Assembly: GCF_035953295.1 (NCBI RefSeq)
Contig: NZ_CP108370.1
Span: forward strand, 4,245,001 to 4,309,000
Length of the DNA: 64,000 bases
DNA from: Streptomyces sp. NBC_01335
GTDB lineage: Bacteria > Actinomycetota > Actinomycetes > Streptomycetales > Streptomycetaceae
Direction: 5' to 3'
Below are positions 1 through 9,004 of this stretch, piece after piece. Both the position numbers and the translations under genes were made by a program. The notes beneath the pieces are model-generated. The model was given only the letters and a program-made list of their open reading frames with translations, made no database searches and was not told the origin of the DNA. How positions within the stretch are numbered: the first letter of the stretch is position 1; each line of letters begins with the position of its first letter.

Positions 1-1
1 C

Positions 2-163
2 GACGCCGGTGTGAACATCGAGCTGATCTCGACCTCCGAGATCCGCATCTCGGTCGTCACCCGCGCCGACGACGTCAACGAGGCCGTCTGCGCCGTGCAC
101 ACCGCCTTCGGTCTCGACAGCGACTCCGACGAGGCCGTCGTCTACGGAGGCACCGGCCGATGA
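2..163 (+). CDS. lysC: aspartate kinase, C-terminal end (partial)
   Basis: Only the last 53 codons lie in the window; the reading frame enters from the left edge. The visible sequence ([15 protein letters not shown]) is the conserved final ACT-domain strand of aspartokinase, which phosphorylates aspartate at the head of the lysine/threonine/methionine pathway and is feedback-controlled through the ACT domains. Its TGA overlaps the ATG of asd (ATGA), the usual actinobacterial ask-asd arrangement, so the two are translationally coupled and catalyse consecutive steps. The N-terminal kinase domain cannot be judged here. Confidence 0.9.
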   Translation, partial: DAGVNIELISTSEIRISVVTRADDVNEAVCAVHTAFGLDSDSDEAVVYGGTGR

Positions 164-1239
164 CCGCACGCCGCCCCTCGCTCGCGGTCGTCGGTGCGAC
201 CGGGGCGAGCGGCGGCGTCATGCTCCAGATCCTTTCGCAGCACGCGGACGTCTGGGGCGAGGTGAGACTCATCGCCTCCCCGCGTTCGGCCGGCCGCAAG
301 CTGGCCGTACGCGGCGAGGAGAAGGAAGTCCTCCCGATCGGTGAGGACGTCTTCGACGGCGTCGACATCGCCGTCTTCCTGGTGCCCGACCGGGTATCCG
401 CACTCTGGGCGCCCGTCGCCGCCTCCCGGGGCGCCGTGGTCGTCGACGGCTCCGCCGCCTTCCGGCTCGACCGGGACGTGCCGCTGGTCGTCCCCGAGGT
501 CAACCCGCACGCCGCCCGCACCCGACCGCGCTCCATCGTCGCCTCGCCGGACTGCACCACGCTTTCGCTGATCGTCCCGGTCGGCGCGCTGCACGCCGAA
601 TTCGGCCTCCGCGAACTGACCGTTTCCACCTACCAGGCCGTGAGCGGCCGGGGCCGCGACGGCGTCGCCGCCCTGCGTGAGGAGCTCGGCCTGGTCGCCG
701 GCAGCCTTGCCGCCGGTACGGAGCTGGGTACCCGCCCCGGAGACGTACGCCGGGTCCTCGGGGACCGGCCCGCCGGCCCGTTCCCCGCCCCCGTCGCGCT
801 GAACGTCGTGCCCTGGGCGGGCAGCGACGCGGGCGACGGCTGGTCCTCGGAGGAACTCAGCATCCGCGAGGAATGCCGCAAGATCCTCGGCCTGCCCGAC
901 CTGCGCACCGCCATCACCTGCGTGTACGTCCCCGTCGTCATCACGCACTCGATGTCCGTGCACGCGCGCTTCGAGAGCGAGGTCACCGTCGACCGGGCCC
1001 ACGAGATCCTGGCCACCGCCCCCGGCGTCGTACTCGTCGACAGCCCCGCCGAGGGCGACTTCCCGACCCCGGCGGACGTGGTGGGCACCGACCCCACCTG
1101 GGTCGGCCGGGTCCGCCGCTCCCTGGACGACCCGCAGGCCCTGGAGATGTTTCTCTGCGGGGACAACCTGCGAAAAGGCGGGGCGCTGAATGTGGCCCAG
1201 ATCGCCGAATCCCTCGCGGCCTCCGTGGGCGGGGCCTGA
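160..1239 (+). CDS. asd: aspartate-semialdehyde dehydrogenase
   Basis: This 359-aa protein reduces aspartyl-4-phosphate to aspartate semialdehyde with NADPH in the cytosol. The N-terminal Rossmann motif [12 protein letters not shown] (about residues 10-21) and the catalytic Cys in SPDCTTLSL (about 129-137) are clear, as is a GRGRDG segment near residue 165. Length matches the family. The ATG overlaps the aspartokinase stop, which fixes the start. The last residues run into a GC-rich region with a possible terminator hairpin. Confidence 0.95.
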   Translation: MTARRPSLAVVGATGASGGVMLQILSQHADVWGEVRLIASPRSAGRKLAVRGEEKEVLPIGEDVFDGVDIAVFLVPDRVSALWAPVAASRGAVVVDGSAAFRLDRDVPLVVPEVNPHAARTRPRSIVASPDCTTLSLIVPVGALHAEFGLRELTVSTYQAVSGRGRDGVAALREELGLVAGSLAAGTELGTRPGDVRRVLGDRPAGPFPAPVALNVVPWAGSDAGDGWSSEELSIREECRKILGLPDLRTAITCVYVPVVITHSMSVHARFESEVTVDRAHEILATAPGVVLVDSPAEGDFPTPADVVGTDPTWVGRVRRSLDDPQALEMFLCGDNLRKGGALNVAQIAESLAASVGGA

Positions 1240-1692
1240 ATCCCGGCACGGTTTCGCCGCGGGCCGCGTTCGGGGCCGCCGTCCGGGCTGTCATCGAGGG
1301 GCCGTCTTCCGGCTCTGTTTTCGGCTCTCTCCCGTGCCCTCGCCGTGCCCTCGCCCGGCTCTCTCGCTGCTCTCTTCAGGCTCTCTCCCGGCTCTCTTCA
1401 GAGCCGGGGAATTTCGTACGCAATCGAAATGTCTCATCGAAACAGTTTTGTGGGATCTGTGAAGGTCACATGTTCAATTCGGCTTCCTTAACCCCTTGAG
1501 CTGGGGCGTTGTCATATCCGACGATGACTCTGTGGTCCTGTGCAACCGTGGGTCGGCTGTTCGGCGTCTTCGCCGTCACTTCTTGCGCGACGGGCGCACC
1601 AATAGGGCAATTGGGGAAGAGCGGGTACGTATGAGGGCGAGTCGCAGAGAGCTGAACGCGCTGCCGTACGCGTACAACCCTGACGGGGGGCA
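1240..1692. other. intergenic region between asd and the ECF sigma factor
   Basis: This 450-bp stretch has no convincing gene. The first part is low-complexity, made of repeated GGCTCTCTCCCG-like units around 1320-1400, followed by a hairpin at 1387-1408. The second half is less GC-rich (about 1420-1620), as expected for the promoter and leader of the downstream sigma factor. I could not fix a -35/-10 pair. Confidence 0.5.
1387..1408 (+). terminator. hairpin downstream of asd
   Basis: CCCGGCTC and GAGCCGGG form an 8-bp perfect stem around a 6-nt loop, 150 bp after the asd stop. There is no T-run, as is common for Streptomyces terminators, so function is inferred from position only. Confidence 0.4.
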
Positions 1693-2379
1693 GTGTGTCC
1701 AACTTGCGTGGCAGAGGTTCTCGAAATCCCGGTGGTCGTCCCCCTGCGGGGGGTCTCCGTGCTCCCGCTCCGCAGGCCCCGCGCGGTCGGCGGCATGCCG
1801 GTGATCGCCCCGCTGAGCGCTGCGAGCACGACGAGCCCCGTACGGCTCCCCTCGCAGCGCGAGGGTGCTGAAGAGGCGGTGGCGGCCGGAACGACGGTCG
1901 ACCATCTGACCGAGACCTACCGCGCCCACTACCGTTCGCTGCTCGGCCTCGCCGCGCTCCTGCTGGACGACACCGCCTCCTGCGAGGACGTCGTGCAGGA
2001 GGCGTTCATCCGCGTGCACTCCGCCCGCAGCCGGGTGCGCGAACCCGAGAAGACCCTCGCCTACCTCCGGCAGACGGTCGTCAACCTCTCCCGCTCCGCG
2101 CTCCGCCGCCGCATCCTCGGGCTGAAGCTCCTCTCCAAGCCCATGCCGGACATGGCCAGCGCGGAGGAGGGGGCGTACGACCAGCTGGAGCGGGACGCGC
2201 TGATCAAGGCGATGAAAGGCCTCCAGCGGCGCCAGCGGGAAGTCCTCGTGCTGCGCTACTTCGCGGACATGACCGAAGCGCAGGTCGCCGACACCCTCGG
2301 TATCTCGCTGGGTTCGGTGAAGGCGTACGGTTCGCGCGGGATCGCCGCTCTGCGCCTGGTGATGGAGGCGCAGGCATGA
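1693..2379 (+). CDS. ECF RNA polymerase sigma factor (SigE-like)
   Basis: A 228-aa sigma-70 family protein of the extracytoplasmic-function group. Region 2 is seen around LLLDDTASCEDVVQEAFIR and region 4 around LRYFADMTEAQVADTLGIS, the latter being the -35-recognition helix-turn-helix, followed by GSVKAYGSRGIAALR. It would direct core polymerase to a small regulon. The GTG at 1693 follows a G-run; an alternative ATG at 1795 would give 194 aa and keep both sigma regions. Its stop overlaps the next ATG (ATGA), so the next protein is probably its regulatory or functional partner. Confidence 0.88.
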   Translation: MCPTCVAEVLEIPVVVPLRGVSVLPLRRPRAVGGMPVIAPLSAASTTSPVRLPSQREGAEEAVAAGTTVDHLTETYRAHYRSLLGLAALLLDDTASCEDVVQEAFIRVHSARSRVREPEKTLAYLRQTVVNLSRSALRRRILGLKLLSKPMPDMASAEEGAYDQLERDALIKAMKGLQRRQREVLVLRYFADMTEAQVADTLGISLGSVKAYGSRGIAALRLVMEAQA

Positions 2380-3833
2380 GCGGGCGCCCCTTCAGCAGCG
2401 AGCCGGACCGGACGGGAAGCGGGACTGTGGACGACGGGCCGAGCAGCACGAGCCATGGGTCGAGGGCGAGCCATGGGCCGGCGTCGGGTCACTGCCCCGA
2501 AAGCCCGGCAGAAGCAGCCGAGCCGACCGGCCGCACCCTCGGAGCCGATGAGGAGCACGGTCCTCCCGGGCACACACCGGCCGGTCGGTACGACGAAACG
2601 CCCGGCGGCCCGGGCGGCGAAACCTCCGACGGGCACGAGAGGGCGCCCCGCGCGCTCGACGACCTGTCCCGCCCCGGCGAGGAGGCAGCCGGCTCCCGCG
2701 ACGAGGCGTCCGGGACGGGCGCGCCGACCCCACCGGCCCCGCTCTTCCTGGCGCGCTCCACGACCGCGGGCTCGGGCGGAAGCGCCGGTGGCCGGGGCTT
2801 GATCGCCGGTGCCCCGAGCCCCGGCGACGACGGCGACACCGCCGACGAACAGGCGCTGCGGAACCTGCTGCGGGGAGCCGTCCGCGACCTCGAACCCGCC
2901 GAGAGCGCGCTGGCCCGACTGCACCGGGCCATACCCGCCCGGCGGGCGCGACGCCGCCAGGCGGTCGTCGGCGCGGCTGCCGCGGCCCTGCTGATCGGTA
3001 CCGCCGTGCCCGCCTTCGTGCACGTGGCGAACTCCGAGAGCGCGGCCACCGCGGCCCCCGCCCCCGCCGGACACGGCAAGAACTCCCAGAACCAGCAGGG
3101 CGACGCCTCCGGGGCGGCGGTGGGGGAGAAGCCGAGCGACGGACGGTCCGCGCAGGGGACGAGCGGCCCGCAGGAGGGAACGCCCGACCCCAGCGGTACC
3201 CCGTCCGCGACCGAGGGCCCGGCCGACTCCGACAGCTCCAGCTCCGGTGCGGTCGGCCGGGAGGAACTCGCCTCGATCGCCGCCCTGCCGGCCTGCGCAC
3301 CCGGCCAGCTCGGCGTCGTCTCGGCGTCCGCCGGAGCGGCCGACTCGAACGGCACGGTCTACGGGAGCTTCCGCATCGCCAACACGTCCGCCGCGAACTG
3401 CTCGGTCAGCAGCGCCGGCACGGTGGGCTTCACCGCGTCCGGCGCTGCCGACGCGACGAAGATCGACGTCGTGCAGCATGTGGTGGGCGACCCCGCCGCC
3501 GGACTGCCGGACCCCGCCGTCGAGCCCGCCGCCGTGCTGCTGAAGCCCGAGATGTCGTACGAGGTGCAGTTCGCCTTCGTACCGACCGACACCTGTCCCA
3601 CCGCCACCGTCCCCCCGACCACGCCGACCGAGGCCGCGTCGCCGGGCACCGGAGCGGGCGAGGACCAGGCGGCGAGCGTGGAGACGCAGTTCCTGACGGA
3701 GGACACCGCCCCGGCCGAGGGGTCCATCGCCGTGACGAACACCCCGGAAGCGGGTGCGCCGACCGCCGAGACCACGATCAGCCACGCCTGCGCGGGAACG
3801 ATCTACCGGACGGGCATCGTCGCGGAGTCGTAG
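2376..3833 (+). CDS. membrane-anchored protein, DUF4232-like, sigma-factor partner
   Basis: A 485-aa protein with a long disordered Pro/Gly/Ser-rich N-terminus (about 1-170), one transmembrane helix (AAAAALLIGTAVPAFV, about residues 206-221) after an Arg-rich stop-transfer stretch, a second disordered linker, and a folded extracytoplasmic domain (about 300-480). The last has paired Cys (PACAPG, ANCSVS, DTCP, HACAG) and resembles DUF4232. Coupling to the ECF gene by ATGA suggests an anti-sigma or sensor role, but no zinc-binding HxxxCxxC anti-sigma motif is visible in the N-terminus, so that role is inferred. Confidence 0.7.
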   Translation: MSGRPFSSEPDRTGSGTVDDGPSSTSHGSRASHGPASGHCPESPAEAAEPTGRTLGADEEHGPPGHTPAGRYDETPGGPGGETSDGHERAPRALDDLSRPGEEAAGSRDEASGTGAPTPPAPLFLARSTTAGSGGSAGGRGLIAGAPSPGDDGDTADEQALRNLLRGAVRDLEPAESALARLHRAIPARRARRRQAVVGAAAAALLIGTAVPAFVHVANSESAATAAPAPAGHGKNSQNQQGDASGAAVGEKPSDGRSAQGTSGPQEGTPDPSGTPSATEGPADSDSSSSGAVGREELASIAALPACAPGQLGVVSASAGAADSNGTVYGSFRIANTSAANCSVSSAGTVGFTASGAADATKIDVVQHVVGDPAAGLPDPAVEPAAVLLKPEMSYEVQFAFVPTDTCPTATVPPTTPTEAASPGTGAGEDQAASVETQFLTEDTAPAEGSIAVTNTPEAGAPTAETTISHACAGTIYRTGIVAES

Positions 3834-3860
3834 CGTCCCGGCCGGAGTCGGCCGGGACGC
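3833..3860. terminator. bidirectional terminator between convergent genes
   Basis: GCGTCCCGGCCG and CGGCCGGGACGC form a perfect 12-bp stem with a GAGT loop, starting at the last base of the membrane-protein stop codon and lying 14 bp from the stop of the convergent SURF1 gene. Position and symmetry fit termination in both directions. Confidence 0.75.
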
Positions 3861-3873
3861 GGCGGACGCGGGG

Positions 3874-4755
3874 TCACCCGCTGCGCGGCGGCGTCCCGGA
3901 CGGGGTGCCGACGGGTTCACCCGGTTCAGGAGCGACCGGCGTTGACCGGGCGGGGGCGGCCGGGTCGGGGATCAGGCCCAGGGCGATGTCCCGGGCCGCT
4001 TCGGCCTCGCGCCGCAGCAGGCGGAACCACATGAAGAGCACGAACGCGGCGAAGACGAACCACTCCCCGGTGTAGCCCAGGTTCTGGAAGGCCTTCAGGT
4101 CGAGACCGCTGCCCTCGACCGCTGCCGCCGGAACCGCCTTCATGCCGTTGCCGGAGTCGTCGGCGCCGCCGATGCCGCTCGCGGGGAGCGTGACCCAGGC
4201 GTCGTACACGTCGTACGGCACGAGGTTCACCAGCGTTGCCGCGCTGATGATGCCGAGCTCCCCGTCGGGGAGGCCACCGGCGTTGTTCACGCCGGTGCTG
4301 GTGGCGCTCTCCGACGCCTGGAGGTCGCCGGTCACCGTGATCTCACCGGTGGGCGCCGGGGGGACCGTGTTGTTCTCCCGCGCGCGCTCGGGTTCGCCGG
4401 GCATCCAGCCGCGCACGACCGGCAGCGCCTTGCCGCCGTCGGTACGCAGCAGGTCCAGGACGTAGAAGCCTTCGCGGTCGTCCAGCTCGCGCCCCGGGAC
4501 CAGGAACTGGTCCGCGAACGTACCCGTCGCCGTGGCGGGACGCCCCGACGTGACCGTGTCCACGGGCAGCAGGGAGTCCAGCGGCTTCGCTTGGCGGGTG
4601 CCCGGGTCCGGCTGCTTCTCGGCCTGTTCGTGCGACTGCACGCGGTCCTCGAAGCGGCCGAGCTGCCAGGTGCCCATGAACACGCAGAACGGAATGGCCA
4701 GCACGACGAAGAGGTTGATCCCCCACCATCGCGGGGTCAGCAGGAACCGGTACAC
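3874..4755 (-). CDS. SURF1 family cytochrome oxidase assembly protein
   Basis: A 293-aa protein with the SURF1 layout: a short N-terminus ending in TPRWWG, a first transmembrane helix (INLFVVLAIPFCVFMGTWQLGR, with the family GxWQLxR signature), a large extracytoplasmic domain with a VRGWMPG motif, and a second helix near residue 230 (WFVFAAFVLFMWFRLLRRE). SURF1 proteins assist assembly of heme-copper cytochrome c oxidase in the membrane. The GTG start leaves only a four-residue lead to the TPRWWG motif and fits the family. It is a single gene facing the ECF operon. Confidence 0.9.
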   Translation of the reverse strand: MYRFLLTPRWWGINLFVVLAIPFCVFMGTWQLGRFEDRVQSHEQAEKQPDPGTRQAKPLDSLLPVDTVTSGRPATATGTFADQFLVPGRELDDREGFYVLDLLRTDGGKALPVVRGWMPGEPERARENNTVPPAPTGEITVTGDLQASESATSTGVNNAGGLPDGELGIISAATLVNLVPYDVYDAWVTLPASGIGGADDSGNGMKAVPAAAVEGSGLDLKAFQNLGYTGEWFVFAAFVLFMWFRLLRREAEAARDIALGLIPDPAAPARSTPVAPEPGEPVGTPSGTPPRSG

Positions 4756-4846
4756 CCCATTACCGTACGGTCCCCGCCCGGCCGACCGGGAGCTGGGGCG
4801 CCCATTTATCCGTCCCTTACGAGGGCGCCCCGGTCCCGGCGCGGGT

Positions 4847-6724
4847 CTACTGCTGTTTCTCGGAGACCGTCGTCGCGGTGGTCGCCGCGGTCGTTCCGGG
4901 TGCGCGCTCCGGCAGATGCCGCAGTGCGAAGTCCAGCTCCAGACCCACCTGCTTGATCCGCTCCTCCACCACCAGTGAGCCGTGACCCGCGTCGTAGCGG
5001 TAGACCTCGTGCACCGCGTCGCGGGCCTTCAGCCGGTCCACGTAGTTCTCCACCTGACGGATGGGGCAGCGCGGATCGTTGACGCCCGCCGAGATGTAGA
5101 CCGGGGCACGCACCGCGTCGACGTACGTCAGCGGCGACGACGCCTCGAACCGCTCGGGTACCTCCTCCGGAGTGCCGCCCAGCAGGGTCCGGTCCATCGC
5201 CTTCAGGGCCTCCATCTCGTCGTGGTACGCCGTGACGTAGTCCGCGACCGGGACGGCCGCCAGCCCCAGCGCCCAGGCGTCGGGCTGGGTACCGAGACCG
5301 AGCAGGGTCAGATAACCGCCCCAGGACCCACCGGCCAGGATCAGCCGGTCCGGGTCGGCGAGACCCGACTCGACCGCCCACTCCCGGACCGCCGCGATGT
5401 CCTCCAGCTCGATCAGCCCGACCCGGTGCTTCAGCGCGTCGGTCCAGGCCCGGCCGTACCCCGTCGAGCCCCGGTAGTTCACCCGCACGACGGCGAAGCC
5501 GTGGTCCACCCAGGCCGCCGGGCCGGACGCGAACGCGTCGCTGTCGTGCCACGTCGGCCCGCCGTGGATCTCGAAGACCGTCGGGAACGGGCCCTCGCCC
5601 GCCGCCGGCGTCTGCACCAGCGCGTGCACCCGCCCGCCCGGCCCCTCCACCCACGCGTCCCGCACCGGCACCGAGCCGGGGGCCTTCAGCCCCGGCGGGT
5701 CCAGCACCACCGCGCCCGTGGTCGAGCGGACGACCGGCGGCTGGGCCGCCGAGGACCAGAGGTACTCCACCGTCCCGTCCGGCCGGGCCGTGGCACCCGA
5801 CACCGAACCCGCGGGCGTCTCCACCCGCACCGGGGCCGACCCGCCCGGCTCGTGGCGCCACAGCTCACTGCGGGCCTCGAAGCCGTGCTCGACGAGGATC
5901 GCGGAGGCGTCCGGATACCACTCGGCACTCACGTCACCGGGGAGATCGATCGCCAGCTCCGTCTCCGTGCCCGCGACCGGGTCCCAGATCATCGGCTCCC
6001 AGCGGCCCCGGCGCTGGTGTCCGACGAGCAGCCGGGTGTCACCGGCGACGGGAGCGAACCCCATCACCGCCAGGCCCAGCTCCTTCGTGCCGCCCTCGGT
6101 GTCGTCGAGCTCGGCCACCGTCGAGCCGTCCGGCCGCACCACCCGCAGTGCCGAGTGCATCGCGTCGCCGTGCTCCGTGTGCTCCAGGGCGATCAGGCTG
6201 CCGTCGTACGACAGATCACCGACACCGGCCGACTCGCGGTGCCGGTAGATCTCCACGTCCCCCACGCCGCCCGGCCGCGCCAGATGGACCGTGGTCCCGT
6301 CCTCGTCGGTGGACCGCCCGACGACCGCGCTGCCGTCCCGCCCGATCGCGAGACCCGCCGGATACGACGGCTCAAGACCCGGCGCCGCCGGAACGTCCTC
6401 GCCGCCGCCGAACGGCTGCCGCATCCAGACGCCGAACTCGTCGCCGTACGACGGCGCGGCCGGATCGTCGGAGCTGCGGCCGTCGTCGAACCACCAGATC
6501 CACTCGCCGTCCGGCGAGAGCACCGCGTCCGTGGTGCCGTCCGGCCGGTCCGTGACCATGCGCTGCTCGCCGGTCTTCCGGTCCCACGCGTAGATCTCGT
6601 ACGTACCGGTCGCATTGGACACGAACAGGCTGCGGTCCGGGGCGTCCTCCGCCCAGTCGGGCAGGGAGACGCGCGGTGCACGGAACCGCTTCTCCCAGTC
6701 GGGCATGGCTTCTGCGCTACTCAT
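4847..6724 (-). CDS. S9 family prolyl-oligopeptidase-like serine peptidase
   Basis: A 625-aa cytosolic peptidase. The first ~370 residues form a beta-propeller with repeated DG/W motifs (for example LSPDGEWIWW) and the C-terminal third is an alpha/beta-hydrolase. The nucleophile Ser is in GGSWGGY (about residue 465), the Asp in GVNDPR (about 546) and the His in DAGHG (about 580). The ATG at 6724 follows a GGGGG Shine-Dalgarno; longer in-frame extensions are non-coding in character. It probably cleaves short peptides, acylaminoacyl- or prolyl-; the substrate cannot be told from sequence. Confidence 0.9.
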   Translation of the reverse strand: MSSAEAMPDWEKRFRAPRVSLPDWAEDAPDRSLFVSNATGTYEIYAWDRKTGEQRMVTDRPDGTTDAVLSPDGEWIWWFDDGRSSDDPAAPSYGDEFGVWMRQPFGGGEDVPAAPGLEPSYPAGLAIGRDGSAVVGRSTDEDGTTVHLARPGGVGDVEIYRHRESAGVGDLSYDGSLIALEHTEHGDAMHSALRVVRPDGSTVAELDDTEGGTKELGLAVMGFAPVAGDTRLLVGHQRRGRWEPMIWDPVAGTETELAIDLPGDVSAEWYPDASAILVEHGFEARSELWRHEPGGSAPVRVETPAGSVSGATARPDGTVEYLWSSAAQPPVVRSTTGAVVLDPPGLKAPGSVPVRDAWVEGPGGRVHALVQTPAAGEGPFPTVFEIHGGPTWHDSDAFASGPAAWVDHGFAVVRVNYRGSTGYGRAWTDALKHRVGLIELEDIAAVREWAVESGLADPDRLILAGGSWGGYLTLLGLGTQPDAWALGLAAVPVADYVTAYHDEMEALKAMDRTLLGGTPEEVPERFEASSPLTYVDAVRAPVYISAGVNDPRCPIRQVENYVDRLKARDAVHEVYRYDAGHGSLVVEERIKQVGLELDFALRHLPERAPGTTAATTATTVSEKQQ

Positions 6725-6982
6725 GCCCCCATCCAACCCGATGGTGAGGATCTGGTGCACAGCCCTTCGGGGAACCAGAAATCCGCGCGAATCCGAGGGT
6801 GTGGGCCATGGCGGACAACGGAACAGCGCGGAGCACCTCGCCGGCCCGCGCGATCGACGAGTCGCTGGAGTGGGTCCGGAGCGAGGGGGCGGTGGCGCCT
6901 GCGCGTCCTGCCCGGTAGCGCGTGCTGTGCGCCGTCTTCGCAGGTCAGCGCAATTGTCAGTGGCGGGGTTCAGACTCCTTCC

Positions 6983-7429
6983 ATGACTGCAGAGATGAGC
7001 GCGGGCACGGTCTCGACCGCTGTTCTGCGCAAGGCCGTGGAGACGTACTGGACCGCCGCGGACGCCCGTGACTGGGAGGCCTTCGCGGCCACCCTCGACG
7101 ACGACGTGGTGTACGAAGTGCCGCAGACCCGCGAGGTGGTCCGGGGCAAGGAGAGATGCGTCCGGTTCAACCGGGAGTACCCGGGCGACTGGCACGTGCG
7201 CGTCGACCGGATCGTGGCCGACCTGCCCGAGCGCCCGGCCGGAGCGGGAGAGGCCGGGCTCGGTGGCCAGGCCGCCGCACGCACGCTCTTCACCGTGGGG
7301 GAAGCGGAGTTGGACGGCATCCACTTCTTCTCGTTCGACACCAGGGGCCGCATCACCGCCGTCACCGACTTCTGGCCGGAGCCGTACGAGCCGCCGACCG
7401 GGCGTGAATACCTCGTCGAGCGCGTCTGA
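6983..7429 (+). CDS. SnoaL-like / NTF2-fold protein
   Basis: A 148-aa protein of the NTF2-like fold. The N-terminal helix pair (VETYWTAADARDWEAFAATL) followed by DDVVYEVPQTREVVRGKE and the C-terminal HFFSFDTRGRITAVTDFW are typical of SnoaL-like domains, which act as small isomerases/hydrolases or as binding folds. No specific catalytic pair is diagnostic. It is divergent from the S9 peptidase, and the 258-bp gap should hold both promoters. Substrate unknown. Confidence 0.8.
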   Translation: MTAEMSAGTVSTAVLRKAVETYWTAADARDWEAFAATLDDDVVYEVPQTREVVRGKERCVRFNREYPGDWHVRVDRIVADLPERPAGAGEAGLGGQAAARTLFTVGEAELDGIHFFSFDTRGRITAVTDFWPEPYEPPTGREYLVERV

Positions 7430-7456
7430 GGAACGACGCGGCCGACGGCTTGAGGT

Positions 7457-7507
7457 GGTCGAGGGCCTGACGCGGTCGAGGGCCTGACGGGGTCGAGGGC
7501 CTGACGG
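7457..7507. repeat. 17-bp tandem repeat, three copies
   Basis: GGTCGAGGGCCTGACGS is repeated three times head to tail just after the SnoaL-like gene. It is non-coding as far as I can see. Confidence 0.8.
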
Positions 7508-7534
7508 GGGCGACGGCTTGGCGTGCCTGAGACG

Positions 7535-7577
7535 GCACAGGGCCCCCGCGCCGGTCTGCGGCGCAGGGGCCCTGTGC
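7535..7577. terminator. strong hairpin between convergent genes
   Basis: GCACAGGGCCCC and GGGGCCCTGTGC bracket a GC-rich loop, giving a long stem downstream of the SnoaL-like gene and facing the convergent lipase. The rest of the gap (7578-7756) is low-complexity with repeated CGGTTCG/GGGCCGT units and no gene. Confidence 0.75.
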
Positions 7578-7756
7578 GTGTGGGGGGTGGCGCTGTGCGG
7601 GCCGTCGGTTCGAACCGCCGCCGGTTCGGCCGTTGGCGGTTCGGGCCGTTGGTGGTGCGGGCCGTCGGCGTGTGGCGGCTGGGCCGGTTGTGGCCCTTCC
7701 CGTCGGGGGCGCGAATGGCCGGACTGGACTCCGCCTACCGTCTCCGACTCAGGTCT

Positions 7757-8551
7757 CTAGAGCGCCGACTTGAAGGCGGGCAGGTAGCCGCCCGACTGGC
7801 CGGCGGCCTTCGGGTGGTAGGAGTTGTAGACCGGCAGCGTGACGCTGTTGAGCCAGGGGTCGCCCGAGCAGAGCTCGTGGCCGGTGAACTCGTCCACCAC
7901 GCTGGAGTAGGTGAAGCCGGCGTTGGCCGCGCGCTTGGCGATGATGGAGTTCAGCACGTCCGCACCGTTGTTGATCGCCTTCCGTGAGTTCTCACTGAGG
8001 CCCAGGATGCAGCTGCCGGAGATCTTGTAGAAGCGGGGGTAGCTCAGCACGACCACGTGCGCCGAAGGGGCCTTCGCGTGGATGGAGCCGTAGAGGGAGT
8101 CGAGGCTGCCCGGCAGGACGTTCTGCGCCTTGGTGACGGCCGCGTTCACGCTGCTGATGCAGGTGGCCTCGCTCGACAGGACGCAGGTCTGCATGACATC
8201 GGCGAAGCCGACGTCGTTGCCGCCCACCGAGATGCTGACCAGTGCGGTCGACGAGTTGAGCGCGCTCAGCTGGCTGCCGGCGACGGTCGACGTCGTCGCG
8301 CCCGAACACGCGACGAAGGCGAAGGAGGACGGGGAGTTGGCGGCGGCCCAGAGGTACGGATACGCCTTGGTCGAACGGTGGCAGTCGCCGCTGTCCGAGA
8401 GGTAACTGCCGGCGCCCACTCCGGAGGAGTAGGAGTCGCCGAGAGCGACGTAACCGCCCGTAGCGGCGGAGGCCGGCTGAGCGGCTCCCAGCGCTGCGAC
8501 GGCCGCGATGGCCAGAGTGGAAAAGGATGCCCAGAATCTACGCACTGACAT
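7757..8551 (-). CDS. secreted SGNH/GDSL lipase-esterase
   Basis: A 264-aa exported hydrolase. A Sec signal peptide (MSVRRFWASF, hydrophobic core, cleavage near QPASAA) precedes the four SGNH blocks: Ser in ALGDSYSSG (about residue 40), Gly in the second block, Asn in SVGGNDVGF (about 110) and His in NSYHPKAAGQ (near the C-terminus, about 246). Six Cys are present, matching the disulfide-rich Streptomyces extracellular lipases. It cleaves acyl esters outside the cell. ATG start with GAAGGGGCC upstream. Confidence 0.92.
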   Translation of the reverse strand: MSVRRFWASFSTLAIAAVAALGAAQPASAATGGYVALGDSYSSGVGAGSYLSDSGDCHRSTKAYPYLWAAANSPSSFAFVACSGATTSTVAGSQLSALNSSTALVSISVGGNDVGFADVMQTCVLSSEATCISSVNAAVTKAQNVLPGSLDSLYGSIHAKAPSAHVVVLSYPRFYKISGSCILGLSENSRKAINNGADVLNSIIAKRAANAGFTYSSVVDEFTGHELCSGDPWLNSVTLPVYNSYHPKAAGQSGGYLPAFKSAL

Positions 8552-9004
8552 GGCCGGTGGCCCCTTCGGAAGGGTGGGGGGTGCGAGGGGAGTTCGTGGC
8601 GCAGACAGTTTTTAGCAGCTCGAAGTACCGACCGGTAATGGCTGTGCGAGAAGTCGTCTGATATGCCCGAATGATCGTTCGGTGGGCGTAGCTCCGCGCG
8701 TAGATAAACCCTGAACACTGGTCAAAATCGGGGCACTTGGGGGCGCAGCGCGGGTGCGTGCGCCGCCGGGGCGGGGCGGCGTCCAGCGTGCCTCCGGGAG
8801 GCGTTCGGGCGACTGTGCCCCTCTGACGCACCGCCAAAAACCACTCGCACGGGTAGGGCGCGCCCTGCCTACGATGACGCCCACCGAGGGCGCCCGCCCC
8901 GACCGCACCACCCGGGAGCTCCGCGCCATGGTCACGCTCCGTGGTGCGCCCGCGCGGTGTCCTGCTGGCCCGGCTCGTACCGGACTGAAAAGGAAGCATC
9001 CAGG
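8552..9004. other. divergent promoter region, lipase / metG copy 1
   Basis: This 450-bp gap has no supported gene. The lipase-proximal part is relatively AT-rich (about 8600-8720), fitting its promoter and leader. The other half carries the palindrome and TACGAT box listed separately, then a 129-nt metG leader with a possible hairpin (GCACCAC...GTGGTGC). Confidence 0.5.
8855..8875 (+). promoter_or_regulatory. metG copy 1 promoter: palindrome plus TACGAT -10 box
   Basis: The 12-bp palindrome AGGGCGCGCCCT is followed 3 bp later by TACGAT, 129 nt before the metG ATG. The second metG has a palindrome followed by TACGAT at almost the same distance (131 nt), preceded by a shared CGGG and ending TGCC. 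Recurrence at both paralogues is the evidence; a -35 box is not obvious. Confidence 0.45.

Noticed and set aside
4982..7429. 815-codon plus-strand frame ending in the SnoaL-like gene
   Set aside because: Most of it is antisense to the S9 peptidase, which has clear catalytic motifs; only 6983-7429 is a gene.
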